A stretch of 64,000 nt of DNA, from contig CM067576.1 in NCBI GenBank assembly GCA_034336665.1, forward strand, positions 13,197,385-13,261,384, given 5' to 3'. This document shows, in pieces, positions 35,801 through 48,203 of this stretch. The position numbers and the translations under genes were made by a program. The stretch is from Luscinia megarhynchos. Its lineage: Eukaryota > Chordata > Aves > Passeriformes > Turdidae. Under the pieces are notes generated by a model. That model worked only from the letters and a program-made list of their open reading frames with translations. It was not told the origin of the DNA and did not search any database. Each line of letters starts with the position of its first letter. The stretch's first letter is position 1.

Positions 35801-37845
35801 AGTTTTCTAGGGGACAGGCCTTGCAAGCAGAATCTTATTTACAACAGAAAATACATTGCACTAGGAGTAGCCATGATACATTCAGAGACCCAACCTATAA
35901 TTAGTGAGACATTTTGTGAATCAGTAATTTATAAAAGAATGTCCTATGAAAATTGAAACACCAGCAGGTCTTGTGTAGGTGTGGTGGCACATCCCCACAC
36001 CCCCCTTTTGAGTGACATTAAAATAATCATTTGTGAGAATTGGTAACTTATAAATATGACTCAAAATTTTAATTCATATTATTTCTGAAGGAATGAGAAT
36101 CTGATAAAAGTACAATCCTATGTGCAGCCAGACTTCTCCAAAATAGGACAGAGCTACCAATGTGACTCCAAGATGATAAAAATACCTTTTAGAATATTGT
36201 ACAACCAAACAGCACATCTATTATTCTCTACATTTCCAAGTGTCTCTAAAAGCTGGGGTTTTTTTAAAGAGCAATAAGAAGTTTTTATTCATACATTCAG
36301 GCTCGTTTTTTTATTATTCTCACTTGTTGACATCCAAAAGGAATTTCGATATATTTGCATACTGCTAATTTCTGCTGCTTGGGGAGTGACTCTTCCTTTA
36401 TGGCAGCTATCAATGACTACTTCTCAATTGTTAAGAAACAGAATCCTATAAAAAATGGCAATCCATATTAAACTTCTGTATGATCCTTGATGATCTGCCA
36501 GCATGTCTGATCCATTTCCATTTCCAGCTATGTGTCCTGGTTAATAAATAAAGAGTTCCTGTAAAACTTCTCTTTTCTCCTGCTGTCTTAACCCTCTATG
36601 TTGCTTAAAGAAATACATGCTATTTTTCAGTCAGGATCTCTTCTCTTTTCTTAAGAGACAATTAGTAGTATCTTAGTTCTGAAATTGATAAATGAAGCAA
36701 AACTTTCTGCTAGTGAATCTTTTGGCAAAATATTTTTCCATGTATTGCACAGTCTGTTATCGTCATGATCAGCACAGATTTTCTAAGTCCCAACAGCCTG
36801 GTCTCATATGAGTGAGAAATTTCACTTCTCCAAATGAAGTGAAGGATAATGCATGGGATTTAGCATGGAAATAATTCACTCACTATTGAGCACTTTTCTG
36901 GTTCTCTCCTTGGCAAACATGAAAAAAATACATGTCATTATGCTTGGTAGTACAGACATGTATTAATCGAGAGATGGACTACAGCTCCTGAAGCATTTTC
37001 AAAAGTTGCCACTAAACTTTATGAGTGCTTAAATTAAAATAAATTAGCCACTGCCACCTTGATCTTCATCTGTACAATTTCTGCAAGATATCATTAGCCA
37101 TTTCCTTATAAATTAAAAACTGATTTAGGATTTACTTTTATTTTTAATATTATTCAATATTATCTATTAAAAATATTTAATATATTTTAGACAGGTAAAC
37201 TGGTAGTTTAATTTGTACATTATCTGCTTTTCTACATATCTGTATGGTGCAGAGAAGGGAAGTACAGGGCTTCTTCCTCAGGACTGACCTGCCTAAGCTC
37301 GGTTTAGTGGTAGTACAGCAGAGGAGACTCCCCAGCTGATCCCAGGTAGTGTGGGATAATTTCCCAGCATATTTCACACCCAAAAGAGTGTGGGATGGCA
37401 TCAAAACCTGCACCCTCCAGCACTATGCAAGGCAGCTCTTTGTCAAATCTGACGTTCCCTCCAACCCTGCTAATGAGAGAGGAAAGCAAATTCAGAGCAT
37501 GAGCCCACACTTGAGGCTTGCATGGGAGGTGCCTCTCCTTTTGTAGGAACACTGCCAGGATTGGCAGCCAGAGCACATTTTTTCTTTCAGGCATTACGCC
37601 CTTTCATCAATTTGTAAACACCCAGTTTACACCAAAATATTATGATGATGCCTTTTGCTAATTTCAAAGATTTATAAACGAGGATGGAACACCTTGTTAG
37701 CAGAAAAGAAAGCACAGATCAATATATCACGGAAGGACCCGAGCAGAGCGATTTCCACAAAAACAAGAGCAAAGAGCTCCAGACTGGGAGACAGAGGGAG
37801 CTGAGAGTGCTGCTCCAGCCCCAGGGCCAGCCACGGGGAGCAGGG
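32815..37845. other. AT-rich non-coding DNA, no gene seen
   Basis: GC-richer patches lie at about 33,060-33,380 and 37,240-37,600. The 112-codon plus frame at 33,062-33,400 and the 115-codon plus frame at 35,278-35,625 have no recognisable domain and ordinary local composition, so I do not call them genes. AT-rich blocks with ATTTGCAT and CAAT motifs occur near 36,300-36,420. No RNA gene or known repeat is identified. Confidence 0.6.
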
Positions 37846-38521
37846 ACTGGGACACTGCCAGGGGCTGTGACACTCCTGGGGCTGTGACACTCCCTGGGGC
37901 TGTGACACTCCTGGGGCTGTGACACTCCCTGGGGCTGTGACACTCCCAGGGGCTGTGACACTCGCAGGGGCTATGACACTCCCGGGGGCTGTGACACTCC
38001 CATGTGCTGTGACACTCCCAGGGGCTGTGACACTCCCAGGGGCTGTGACACTCCCGGGGCTGTGACACTCCCATGTGCTGTGACACTCCCTGGGACTGTG
38101 ACACTCGCAGGGGCTGTGACACTCCCAGGGGCTGTGACACTCCCAGGGGCTGTGACACTCCCAGGGGCTGTGACACTCCCGGGGCTGTGACACTCCCTGG
38201 GACTGTGACAGTCGCAGGGGCTGTGACACTCCCTGGGGCTGTGACACTCCCTGGGACTGTGACACTCCCAGGGGCTGTGACACTCCCTGGGGCTGTGACA
38301 CTCCCTGGGACTGTGACACTCCTGTGTGCTGTGACACTCCCAGGGGCTGTGACACTCCCTGGGGCTGTGACATTTCCTAGGAGCTGTGACACTCCCGGGG
38401 CTTTGACACTCCTTAGGAGCTGTGACATTCCCTAGGAGCTGTGACACTCCCATGTGCTGTGACACTCGCAGGGGCTGTGACACTCCCTGGGACTGTGACA
38501 CTCCCATGGGCTGTGACACTC
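37846..38521. repeat. Minisatellite, about 37 copies of an 18-bp unit
   Basis: A tandem array of GGGGCTGTGACACTCCCA. The variable positions are mostly the four bases around the C-run/G-run junction (CCAGGGG, CCTGGGG, CCCGGGG, CCCATGTG) and GGGACTG versus GGGGCTG. A few 17- and 19-bp units shift the phase. The block CCCATGTGCTGTGACACTC recurs near 37,999, 38,070 and 38,449, a trace of higher-order duplication. The unit length is a multiple of 3 and most units lack stops in most frames. Long frames therefore run through the array on both strands (233 codons twice on the minus strand) with hexapeptide repeats such as SVTAPG, GVSQPL and ECHSPW. These are periodicity artefacts. The array is much richer in G and C than its surroundings. 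Confidence 0.95.
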
Positions 38522-40895
38522 AGAGCCCATATCGCAGCTCTTTCTTTACGAACAGTGACTCCTCAGGAGCACAAACTTAACACTTTAAAGCCACCCCCAT
38601 GACCCTTTCACAAATTAACAGCTCAAGTTAGGAACTTTTACTTCACTAGGAAATGCAAAAGCTGTTCTTTTCTCTTTAGTTTGCCACTTCATAGAAGAGA
38701 AAAAGGAAATAGGGAAGATGCAAGGTTTGTATCCTGAAATTTGCAGAGCCGTGGTTTCACACTCTCTCACCAGAACATCACAGAGGTCTGAGCACAGCTT
38801 CCCTTGTGACACACACACACCTGATGCATAGGATAGAATCTTGCATGAGAATGAGGAGAAATGCAACTCCAGCCTTGCAATTGGGTGTGGTGCCACAGGA
38901 TGAAAATAAACTTTTTTTAAGGTAGGAAACCCAGCTATTACAAGTGTGGCTTCCAGTTTTTCACATCAAAGCTGTTACTTCTTCTTGAAACCAACTCATT
39001 AGTAAAACACTTCTGCATCTTATCTACAACTCAAGACTGAAAACTCCAAGTCTAATTAAGCTCAGATATGTTTGTAGTTCAGTTATCACCTTATTTACCC
39101 AGTTTGTCCAGTCTAGCCTTCTGTCCTCCTGTTCCAACCATCTATACATATTATGTCTAATTAAACATCCCTCCCATTTTACCCATTTTTGCAGGATTCC
39201 AATATTCAGTTAGAATGACAGCCTCTGGGATCTAAAGTATTAATCAGCATTTTTGAAATAATGTAGAATATATTTAATTTACAAATCTGTGAGCCAGCTG
39301 AATAATGAATCTGAGAAACAAAATGGCATATTTTGAGATTTTTGAAGTTTGATAAGAGTAAATGGGAGATTTTCAGAAGGACTAAGCACTCAAAGTGTTC
39401 CCCTTCTGGAATTTCTATCCATACATTCAAAAGTGCTCAATATTTCACATAATGAGAATATTTGAAAGTGTGGCCAATCAGTATTTAAATTACCAACAAA
39501 ATTTTTGAAAACATTGCCCTGCTGTCTCTAATGACAGTGTGCTGGTGTCTTAGGTTAACAAGAATTAGAGATGCAACCCCTGAAATGATAGCTGAACACT
39601 TTTCAGGAGCCCTAAATTCATTGAGACAATAACCTCTCCTCCTCAATGTATTCCATATTTTTAATGTGAAACATTACTATTGTTTCAGCTGCTCTGGAAT
39701 CTCTTTCTGAACCATGAAGCCATGCAAGGATTGTAATCCTCTGCTGTTGTACGGGGTAACCAGAGTTTTTTGACATTTAAAATATCTAGCGGCATGACAA
39801 GACGTTGTATTTGCATATACACAAATTGTGCCAGGGAAACTCGGTGAGTGACAAACCATCAACAGCAAGCTGCAGCATTGCCTGTGGCTTTCACATCAAG
39901 CATGGCTGAGTATAAAAATGTTTCAGTGCTGAAGAAAAGCAGCCTGACCGCCACAGCATCTGTTTTTTTATATTCTCCTTTTAAAAAGAGAATTCATCCT
40001 TTAAAAGCTACGGCAAAGGAGAAAACTATTTATTGTATTTATTTGAAACCTCCTTGTAGTGACAGAAAAGTTTCCTTTCCAATATGATGCTTGACATCAA
40101 CTTCTGTGTGAGAATTTTCTTCCCCATCCATCCCTGACTATCTGCATTGGTATCTCCTGAGGTTAAAGCAGGCTGTGAAGCCTGTGAAAGGTTTGTTATA
40201 TCTTCCTGTGGCATCCCACCGGTCCTCTCCCCTCACCTGAAGAAGCAGCTGAGCTGTAGAACCAAACCTATGGCTAGTGAGGATTAATGTCACAGAAAAG
40301 TAAAACATGGATTGGTTTTCATGTGACTGATGGTGCATATATTCCTCAGAATCACAGCAGAGTCCAGAGGGACATTTCATGCAGTTCAAACAAGCAACTC
40401 ATGCAAACCATCTGCAGCTTAACCACATGACAGACCCAGAGGTGATTTCAGAGTTGCCAGTGAAACAAACTCTGATTCCTCCCAGGGAGACAAATACTGC
40501 TGGAAAACAATGCCGAGCCTTTCATACCTTGGCATGAGCCTTGTGAGAGCTGACCATAAGAAAAGGAGAATAAAGCAACAAAGAAAATAAGAGCTAAAAA
40601 AGAAACGAAATTAAACTTTAAAACCCCCCTGAAGCTAGAAGATAATGCACAAAGTAAAGTCATTCTTTGTTGTATAACACCCTGCCTTTTCTCCAGCTTG
40701 GAGGGTTATGTACTGTACAAGCACCAAATTTAGCATTTTTTACTTTTGGCTAAGACAGTTGTACAATGCAAGATGAAACCTGAATGTGGAAATAGGTTTT
40801 AAATTCCTCTGCTGAAGGTTTGTTTCGGCTGTTTTTTTCCTATGATGTCAATTTTTTAAAAAAATTGCTGTTAGATCCAAGCTGGTATAACAGTG
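38522..40895. other. Non-coding DNA, no gene seen
   Basis: AT-rich unique sequence with a short (CA)n at about 38,810. Frames stay below 95 codons with no recognisable product. Nothing else is identified. Confidence 0.65.
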
Positions 40896-40996
40896 AATGA
40901 TCATAGTATCCCTTAGGTTGAAAAAGACCTTTAAGATCACCAAGTCCAAATGTTAACCCAGCACTGCCAAGGCCATCACTAAACCATGTCCCTGTT
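40896..40996 (-). mobile_element. CR1 LINE 3'-terminal fragment, minus sense
   Basis: The plus strand begins with the reverse of the CR1 terminal octamers (AATGATCATAGTATC). It continues TTAGGTTGAAAAAGACCTTT, AAGATCACCAAGTCCAAATG, TTAACCCAGCACTGCCAAGG and CACTAAACCATGTCCCTG, the order found in antisense avian CR1. About 100 bp remain, 5' truncated, at near-full match with scattered substitutions. Confidence 0.95.
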
Positions 40997-43318
40997 TGGC
41001 TGTCATGACCTGCTATGCTGCACCACAGGATGACTTCTGAGTTTAAGCAAGAAAAGATCCCCCAACAGGCTTTATCAGTTTCAGTGACTCATATATTACA
41101 CTAACTTGCCTCTGAACCTCCCTTTAGGAATTACTACATTTTCTCTATCTGTAAATTCTGATGTAGTGAATGGTAGCAGGCCTGAAAGTGCCTTTTAATA
41201 GTGAACACCTCATCCAACTGCTTTCACTTTGTGAAGATAATTTTTTAGCAAAGCACTACAATATATTTCCTTCCTTCTCGGAAGTCTCTGTGTTCTCAGT
41301 TGCTATTTCAAATTAACCTAGATATGGAGATTAAACAACCATTTGGGAAAAAGTGCTAATCAGAGGGAGATAACACTGTCTAGTGTTTCTCAGCCAGAGT
41401 GGCTTTGGTGGGGATTAAGTCTGTAGCACAGAAAACAGAGATGACTCTCAGAAATAAGAAACGAAACCATCTATTTTCTGTGACCTCCTACAATAAACAA
41501 GGCTTGAGCACAGCAGCTGTGAGAATCCCCTGCATATGCTGGCTGATGGCAATGCAGGGTGAGTTGATTTCAGGCCGCATCCCCTGTGAATGATGCAAAG
41601 CTGGCTTATTCATTTTGTGGCCGCATTCCAGTGCCAAGGTCTATCAATCCTCTGTGCACACAGCTCTCCATAGGAAGTCCCAAAAAAAAATCCTCTTCAT
41701 CACTAGAAAACTGAGTGCTGAGAGTTTGGTTTTTGCAGCCACCATCATTTTCCCACCCTTTGCTGATCCTGGGGCCTCATGGAGGGGGACCCTGGGTGTT
41801 CAAGGGACTGAGTGCTCCTGAAGATGGACAAATCAGACTCGGAAGTCTGATGACAAGTCTGTGCTGTTAAAAGTGTCCTTATAGCTAAAGGAAGTAGACT
41901 TCACAGTCAAATAGAAATAGAAGGGAAAGCAAAAAAATAATCTGAGCCTCTAGAAGCTGTCACCAATTTGCAGGAAACAACAGTAATCCTAAATGTCAGA
42001 AAGTTGCTTGAATCTGTGATCTCACACTATGAGGGACAGCAGAGGGTCAGGCAACACCTTCTCCAAATTTCAGCCATCAGCAGAGAATGTAGAGAGGTCA
42101 CTCAGCCTCCCTGCTATGGCTGATGGGTCTTCCTTATCAAAATAAGATTCCTGCCCTGCTTGGAAATTTTTGGTGAGCCCTAGGATGCCTCAGCCACACT
42201 TGGATTGATGCCACTGGTCATAGAACGTTCAGCTTACCCAAAAAATAACAATTCCCATATTCAGTAAGCCAAGTGTCTCCTTCCATGGTTCTGTTGATTC
42301 TTGTGTTACTGGCAAGAAAGCCTCATAGCAATACCAAGTCAATTTATAGTTTTTTAGCTTTTATTTAGTAAAACTCTGTTTTTCAAAAGAGTATACGAAT
42401 AATCAAAGTAGAAATAATGAGACAAATCAGCAAACGCTGTAATTTCTATGTGTAAAATAGTTTCAAATCAGAAATTGCAGTTATATTTATACTAATGACA
42501 ACCTTAACATGCTAACAGGCTCCAATTTTTGCATAAAAATGATACATTTTAAATATCTAAAACCTTGATGGGGATTTTATACTCTGTTTATGTTAAACCA
42601 AAAAAGTGAACTTAAAGTAATCATGTAAATTGAATGATAATAAGAGTTCTTTTATATTTTTAGACTACTTCAAATGAATAATTTAAAAGGCATCAAGCAA
42701 AATATTTTATTAACATAAAGTTAATGGTATATTTTTATGGTATCTGATTTTCAAAAATTTGTACTAGGGCATTATCATAATCAGCTCATGTCAGTAGCAT
42801 GCCATTTCACATGCTTTTATTTTTCACTAATGTACTCCCTGGCACAGACACTAAGTCTAAACCTTATTCCTGAGCTATCACTTCTGCTTTTATCAAAATA
42901 CTTGTAATTTGTGTGATTCTACACAAATCTAAAATAAAGAGAACCCTGCTCTGTGAAGTGAAATTTCTGCTAGGATGTATTCCAATGACAAATCCAAGAG
43001 CCCAACAGTGGCCTGTTCCAGCACACTCAGAGAGAAGGAAAATAAAAACGATCAGCCTGGGTGTGTGACACAAAACTGTTATTATGTTGTGAAACCAAGA
43101 CAATTACAGAATGTTAGAGAATTCCTTGCTATTCCCTGGCTAGAATAAGAAAAACAAAAAAAGCACCTTACTCAGTGCCAGTTTAAGGACAGGGAAAATG
43201 ATCTCACAAGCATAACATTTGACTGCTTATTCCAAGTATAATTTCTTTCAAAACAACCACTTACTAAGTGACAGGTATGAGTTTGTAAAACCTCACCAAA
43301 ATCTACATTTAAACCTCG

Positions 43319-43359
43319 TTAAAATGCACAAATTCTGTGCTATAGACTGTGCATTTTAA
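43319..43359. repeat. Perfect 12-bp inverted repeat, 17-nt loop
   Basis: TTAAAATGCACA (43,319-43,330) and TGTGCATTTTAA (43,348-43,359) are exact reverse complements. There is no gene context. Confidence 0.88.
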
Positions 43360-43756
43360 TACTACATTTAATTTATTTTTTAAGGAATCATTTCATGTAA
43401 CTTATACAAATATTTTTTTCCAGATAAGCATGGATGCTCTATTTATTTCTTCCATCATCCCAAGTAAAGGACAAATAACACTCTTGTTCTAATCAGACAA
43501 ATCTCATCAATAATCAATGTAGACTTTTTCTATCTGTGACTGCACTTTCTAATCTGCATTCCTTTATTATCTATTCCAAAATAATTGTTTATCATCAATT
43601 CTGATATGAATATACCCCCATTTAGTGGGATGCAGCATTGCCATTGGCTTTGCTGGGGATGAATAGAGAGAGCTGAAGTCACTCATGAGCAGAATGAAAG
43701 ATGAAGCAATTGCAGACTTAGGGCTATGGAAACAAACTTGGCATGTTTAATTACCC

Positions 43757-43783
43757 TTATCAAAGGACTCGATACTTTGATAA
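43757..43783. promoter_or_regulatory. Inverted pair of TTATCAAAG motifs
   Basis: TTATCAAAG (43,757-43,765) faces CTTTGATAA (43,775-43,783), an exact inverted 9-mer with a 9-bp spacer. Each copy overlaps a GATA-type site (TTATC) and a TCF/LEF-type core (ATCAAAG). It is just downstream of TTTAATTACCC. Symmetric motif pairs can bind dimers. Regulatory function is inferred only. Confidence 0.35.
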
Positions 43784-46290
43784 TATACTGTATAAAAATG
43801 CTGCAACATTTGAGAATAGTTCGAATTAAAAATTCCAATTGATGGTTTGTCAAAATAAAATATAAAAAGGCTATGAGGGTAAATATGCAGCCTCATGAGT
43901 CTTCTTCAATACTTCAGTGTCTTAATAATCACCAGTAAACATTTGAAGCCCCCAAAATGTTCAAATGATTAATTTAAAAAAGAAACAAAGCAGGGAGATG
44001 TTTGAATGTGGAGTCCTATGACAGACTTCAAAGATTTCTTGAAAAGAGAACACTTTGTGATGGAAATATTTTTCCTCAGGGGTTTTCTACTACCATTTGA
44101 AATTTTAGATGCTTTTCCCAGAATGTTGTGCCCACTCTATTACCATCTCCTCTACAGCAGCAAGAAAATTATTAAAATACGAGAAGATGAAGAAAATCCA
44201 CAAAGTTGCTTGGTCTCACAAGTTTTGAATTAGGGGAATACATGATTTTTTTTTTTTTCACTCTAATGAAAAAAACCCAACAGTTTGTAAGTAAAACACA
44301 AAATTTAAGACAATAAACTTTTCCGATACTGTGGGTTTTGATTGTTTGTCTTTAAATTGTGAATGACACAATAAAGATTTTTTTTTTAAAAAATCTTATT
44401 TATTAAACACTCCTAGATGTACACTGGAGTTCCTCTTGGAGTTCCACATTTCTGGCAGTGAAATCCATCCTGTGCAGTCTTAGTTCAAAACCTAAGCATG
44501 ACTTGAAACACCTCACTTAGATTTTGAAATCTCAGAGGACTCTGCTCTGCAGTAACTGCTGTTTCCTAAATATACATCTTGTGTGGGTTTATATGTGCAC
44601 CCTTTTACTAACAAAGCATGTCTATGTTTTTGTAAAACATTAAAACAGATATCACTCAGTTCTATCACTTCCTTTACAGAGAACAAAAATGGAAAAAAAA
44701 TCCCAAATCCAAAAATAATATACAAACCCCCCTCAAAACAAACCAACAGAATCTTGTTCTGATGTTATTTAGATAGTAAACAGAATAGTTAATGGAATTC
44801 ATTACTAGTACCTACTTGAATTCCAATTCAGATTATAAAAAAATTTCCAGTAATACATAAGTAAAAGGAAAATTAAACACAATTAAATATATCTTGTTTT
44901 TCAAAGAATTTTCCTATTATAGTCCTGTCAGAATATTTTTTTCTTTTTCTACTCCAATGATATGTTACAGTAGCATCAATTAATCACAGGGAAAAAAGAC
45001 CAAGTGAATTTTTACATTCTCATTTCCTTAAATCCTTAAACCCAGACTGAATGGATTTCCAAAATATGCTATTCATTAAAACTCATAGAAATGAGTCATT
45101 CCTCTTATTCAGGAATAATTAGATAAAGACCTACTTTGTGCAAAGAATCAGAAATCAGATTACATGACCTTTGTGACATAAAATCACATCTCTAACTCCA
45201 TCAAACTGATGAAGAAAGCATCCAGAAAAGTGGAGCCCAGAAAGAGCCTCATCCATCACCCTCCTCTGCACTGTGCAGGTTCTGGTGTTAATTTGTGACA
45301 CACAGACCAGAGAATGTGCTGTGAGAGGACTCTGTCAGCTGGGGTGAGGCTGCTGAGTAAATAAACTGCAGGAAAAGCTGCCATTCAGCTGTGCAAAAGG
45401 AGAGCTCTTTAATATGTTGCAGAGGTGACTAACTGGGAACATTTAAAAATCACGCAGGCAGAAAAACCAAAATGATGTCACACAAAATTTTTTAGATATT
45501 AAGATGTAAATTTTACAAATCAAGCTTGTGTTCAAAACTGGGCTACCAACATCCATGCTGAGGGAAAAATTTCATCCATTAATAGGAAATTGCTGAAAAT
45601 TCAACTCCATAGAGAAATACATCACTTTGATTTTCCTGCTGCAAAATGTCAATATATCAAAAAATTTTAAAACAGATAGGTTTGCTGTAAGGGTTGGTTG
45701 CATGGCCAAAACAATCCCCCCCTCTATACCCACTTACTATGTCTCTACTTTGTAAAACCATTAATTACTAGGAGAATGGCAACATTTTCCTGCAATTTTA
45801 TTCTCCTTACATTTGTTATATTGACAGCACCTGCACAATAAATATTTAGGTCTAATTCCATTAAAGCCTACCCAAATCGCATAACATGAAATAAAAAATC
45901 ACTAAAGCTATATCTAACTATTGATACACTGTCCTGTTGTTTACCTTTCTTTTAATATAACTTGTTTTTATTTACAATAACATCCCTCTCTGGGAATCAA
46001 CGATGTGGGATGTCTCCTTTCAGCTAAGAGATTCTCTAACATTGCCCCTTCTTGCATAACCAGCTAAAGAGAATCTAGGAATTCTAATTCCTGAAGGGAA
46101 AAGAAAAGTAGTTCAAATAAATAAGCCTGACCTTTTGGCAGTTTGCTGTATTCTCCCCTTTGTCCCCGTTTCCATGAATGGAGAACAATCAGGATTAGTA
46201 TCTCCTCTGGAAGTTCTGGGAGCTGGCCAAATCAGACACTGCTGAATCTTCCTGAAAATGTTTTTTTTTATGAATGGCTCAAGGTTCCCC

Positions 46291-46313
46291 AACCATAACT
46301 GAAAGTTATGGTT
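46291..46313. repeat. Perfect 10-bp hairpin with GAA triloop
   Basis: AACCATAACT, loop GAA, AGTTATGGTT. It is a tight perfect stem with no associated gene or T-run. Confidence 0.88.
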
Positions 46314-48177
46314 GATAATCTAGGAGAAAATTATTTATGAATTATTATGCCCTCCTGTTTAGGGCAGGGATTTAAAGCTCTTTTTTTTTATCTTTCCTCC
46401 TGACAGGACCAGACTCTCACTGGAAGTGATTGTGAAAGACATTGAGTCTGGAGTTTTATAAATAATCAGACAAGATGTTGTTTTGGAGTGTAGAGACCAG
46501 ATTTTGTAAACCAAGTGGAAGAGCTTATTAGAGACAGAAAGCTCCATGTCAGGTCTCCAGAGGAGAGACACGCAGAGGTGGATGGAAATGGTTTCGTGGC
46601 TTTAGTTCTCTACTGTTTAATGCAGGCAGGAAACAAGATCCACAGTTTTCTGTGGCCTCCATGCTGTGGTTATTTTCTGCTGAATAGCACAGAAATAAAA
46701 GCTTTTATATGTATTTTTGGAAGTAGAATTCTTACAGGGGTGAAATAACTGTAATCAAGAGCTAGCTGGAGTGTAGGAGGGTAAGGAAGTGTTTCAGGGC
46801 TAGAGGGTCCTGCAGAAGACAAGAAAGTCTAAAGTAAAGATAATATTTCAAACAGAGCTTCACAAGAAACTTTCAGATTTACAAAAGTGCCTTTGGGGGT
46901 CAATGTGAGAACACTTCTTGTAGGATGTTTACATGGATATTTCAGGGGTGTCCTCAGCTGTTAGGGGATTTTGTACAACCTGCTATAATTGTCTCATTTG
47001 AATTAGAAAGCCATGAGCACTCAGGATAATTCCACATTGCACCTGCACCTACACAGAGAAATAATTCCTTATCGCTTTATGCCAAGATGGAAAAATGTTG
47101 GTGGCTCAAATCAAGAATGTGTCATGTACTTGAGGAAGTGATTAAAACCAGAAAGAATAGCCAGCAGAGAGCCAGTCAGATAGCGAGGACACATCTGAAT
47201 GCTAAAATTCACATCTGTTTCCTCCTCTCATCCAAATATGATGATCAGATTCAGAATTTTGGCTTGGTTCCATAAATAAAAATTAATAAAAAAATAAAAA
47301 TGATATACACATTTATATACTACAGTCGGTTTTGTACTATTCCTCTACTCCAGCAAACTGTAAACAACTCTTCAAAAATTCTTTGTCCACGTTGTCAATA
47401 TGATTTCTCCTTTTGTTATAAGTGTACACATAAATACTCTTTATCTAGTGTGTACTTACAGTAGTAAGGATGCACCATCCGTGCTGAGGATTCTCAACAT
47501 AACCACACTCAAGCAACCTGCTAAGGATCTCATTCTTTGTGTTTACAACGTTCTGTCACGACTCAGATTTCTGCCTCTACATTGTTTTTTAAACAATGGC
47601 GTTTCTTTTTTCCCAGATTGAAATACAATGCTTCAGTTTTATAACAAGAATTAGTTGGGGAATAATAGCAATGCTACACAAAAGGAGAATAAAGTACTCA
47701 GATATTTCCCTGTATGGTTTGTTTTCATCCATCCACACAATCCAGGAAAACAAAACTCTATGCACACACACACACACAAACACTCTCTAGGGGAAATTAG
47801 TACAGAATACAAATGCACTGCATTAAAATGTGAGTTTGATCACAGGGTCACCTGTACCCTTTTCTCCTTAGTACTTCTCTTAACTTTTAAAGTTGAGAAT
47901 TGCCATTGAGTGATATTTATCTGGACATCAACAGCAATTCTCTGTCTTGCCTTATGTTATTATTCAACTCAACAACTATAATCTGTACAAAAATAATGCT
48001 TTCATCTGTTGATTATAGTCCCAGGAAGAATTGTGGGGGAAAAAAAGAAAGAGGGAGAGCTCCAAAAAAGCTACTGGTTTGTTTCTTTTCAATCTTTCCT
48101 TAAACTTTTGCCTTTTAAACAAAAAAAAAACCACTAAAAACCCCAAAACAATGACAATAAAATTTTACAAAAGAAGA

Positions 48178-48203
48178 GTCCACTGGTTATGTCCACTGGT
48201 TAT
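48178..48203. repeat. 13-bp perfect tandem duplication
   Basis: GTCCACTGGTTAT occurs twice in direct tandem. It is a slippage-type duplication downstream of an A-rich stretch. Confidence 0.9.

Larger units (their letters stand above)
40997..48177. other. AT-rich non-coding DNA, no gene seen
   Basis: Unique AT-rich sequence. Small inverted repeats at 43,319-43,359, 43,757-43,783 and 46,291-46,313 are listed separately. A short (CA)8-like run lies at about 47,763-47,781. Frames are below 85 codons and unremarkable. No known transposon is recognised. Confidence 0.65.

Noticed and set aside
37672..38428. Two 233-codon minus-strand frames with SVTAPG/GVSQPL/ECHSPW repeats
   Set aside because: This is periodicity of the 18-bp minisatellite. 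Different frames are equally open, and there is no promoter, splice site or homologue.
38002..38435. Plus-strand Cys/Asp/Thr repeat frames in the same array, superficially like a repeat protein
   Set aside because: They are the other-strand reading of the same minisatellite, with the same explanation.
44370..44397. AAGATTTTTTTTTTAAAAAATCTT hairpin, terminator-like
   Set aside because: It is an A/T homopolymer fold in eukaryotic DNA with no adjacent gene. It is not a bacterial-type terminator.
47585..47606. CATTGTTTTTTAAACAATGG inverted SOX-like motif
   Set aside because: An 8-bp stem in AT-rich DNA is expected by chance several times in 64 kb, and there is no supporting context.
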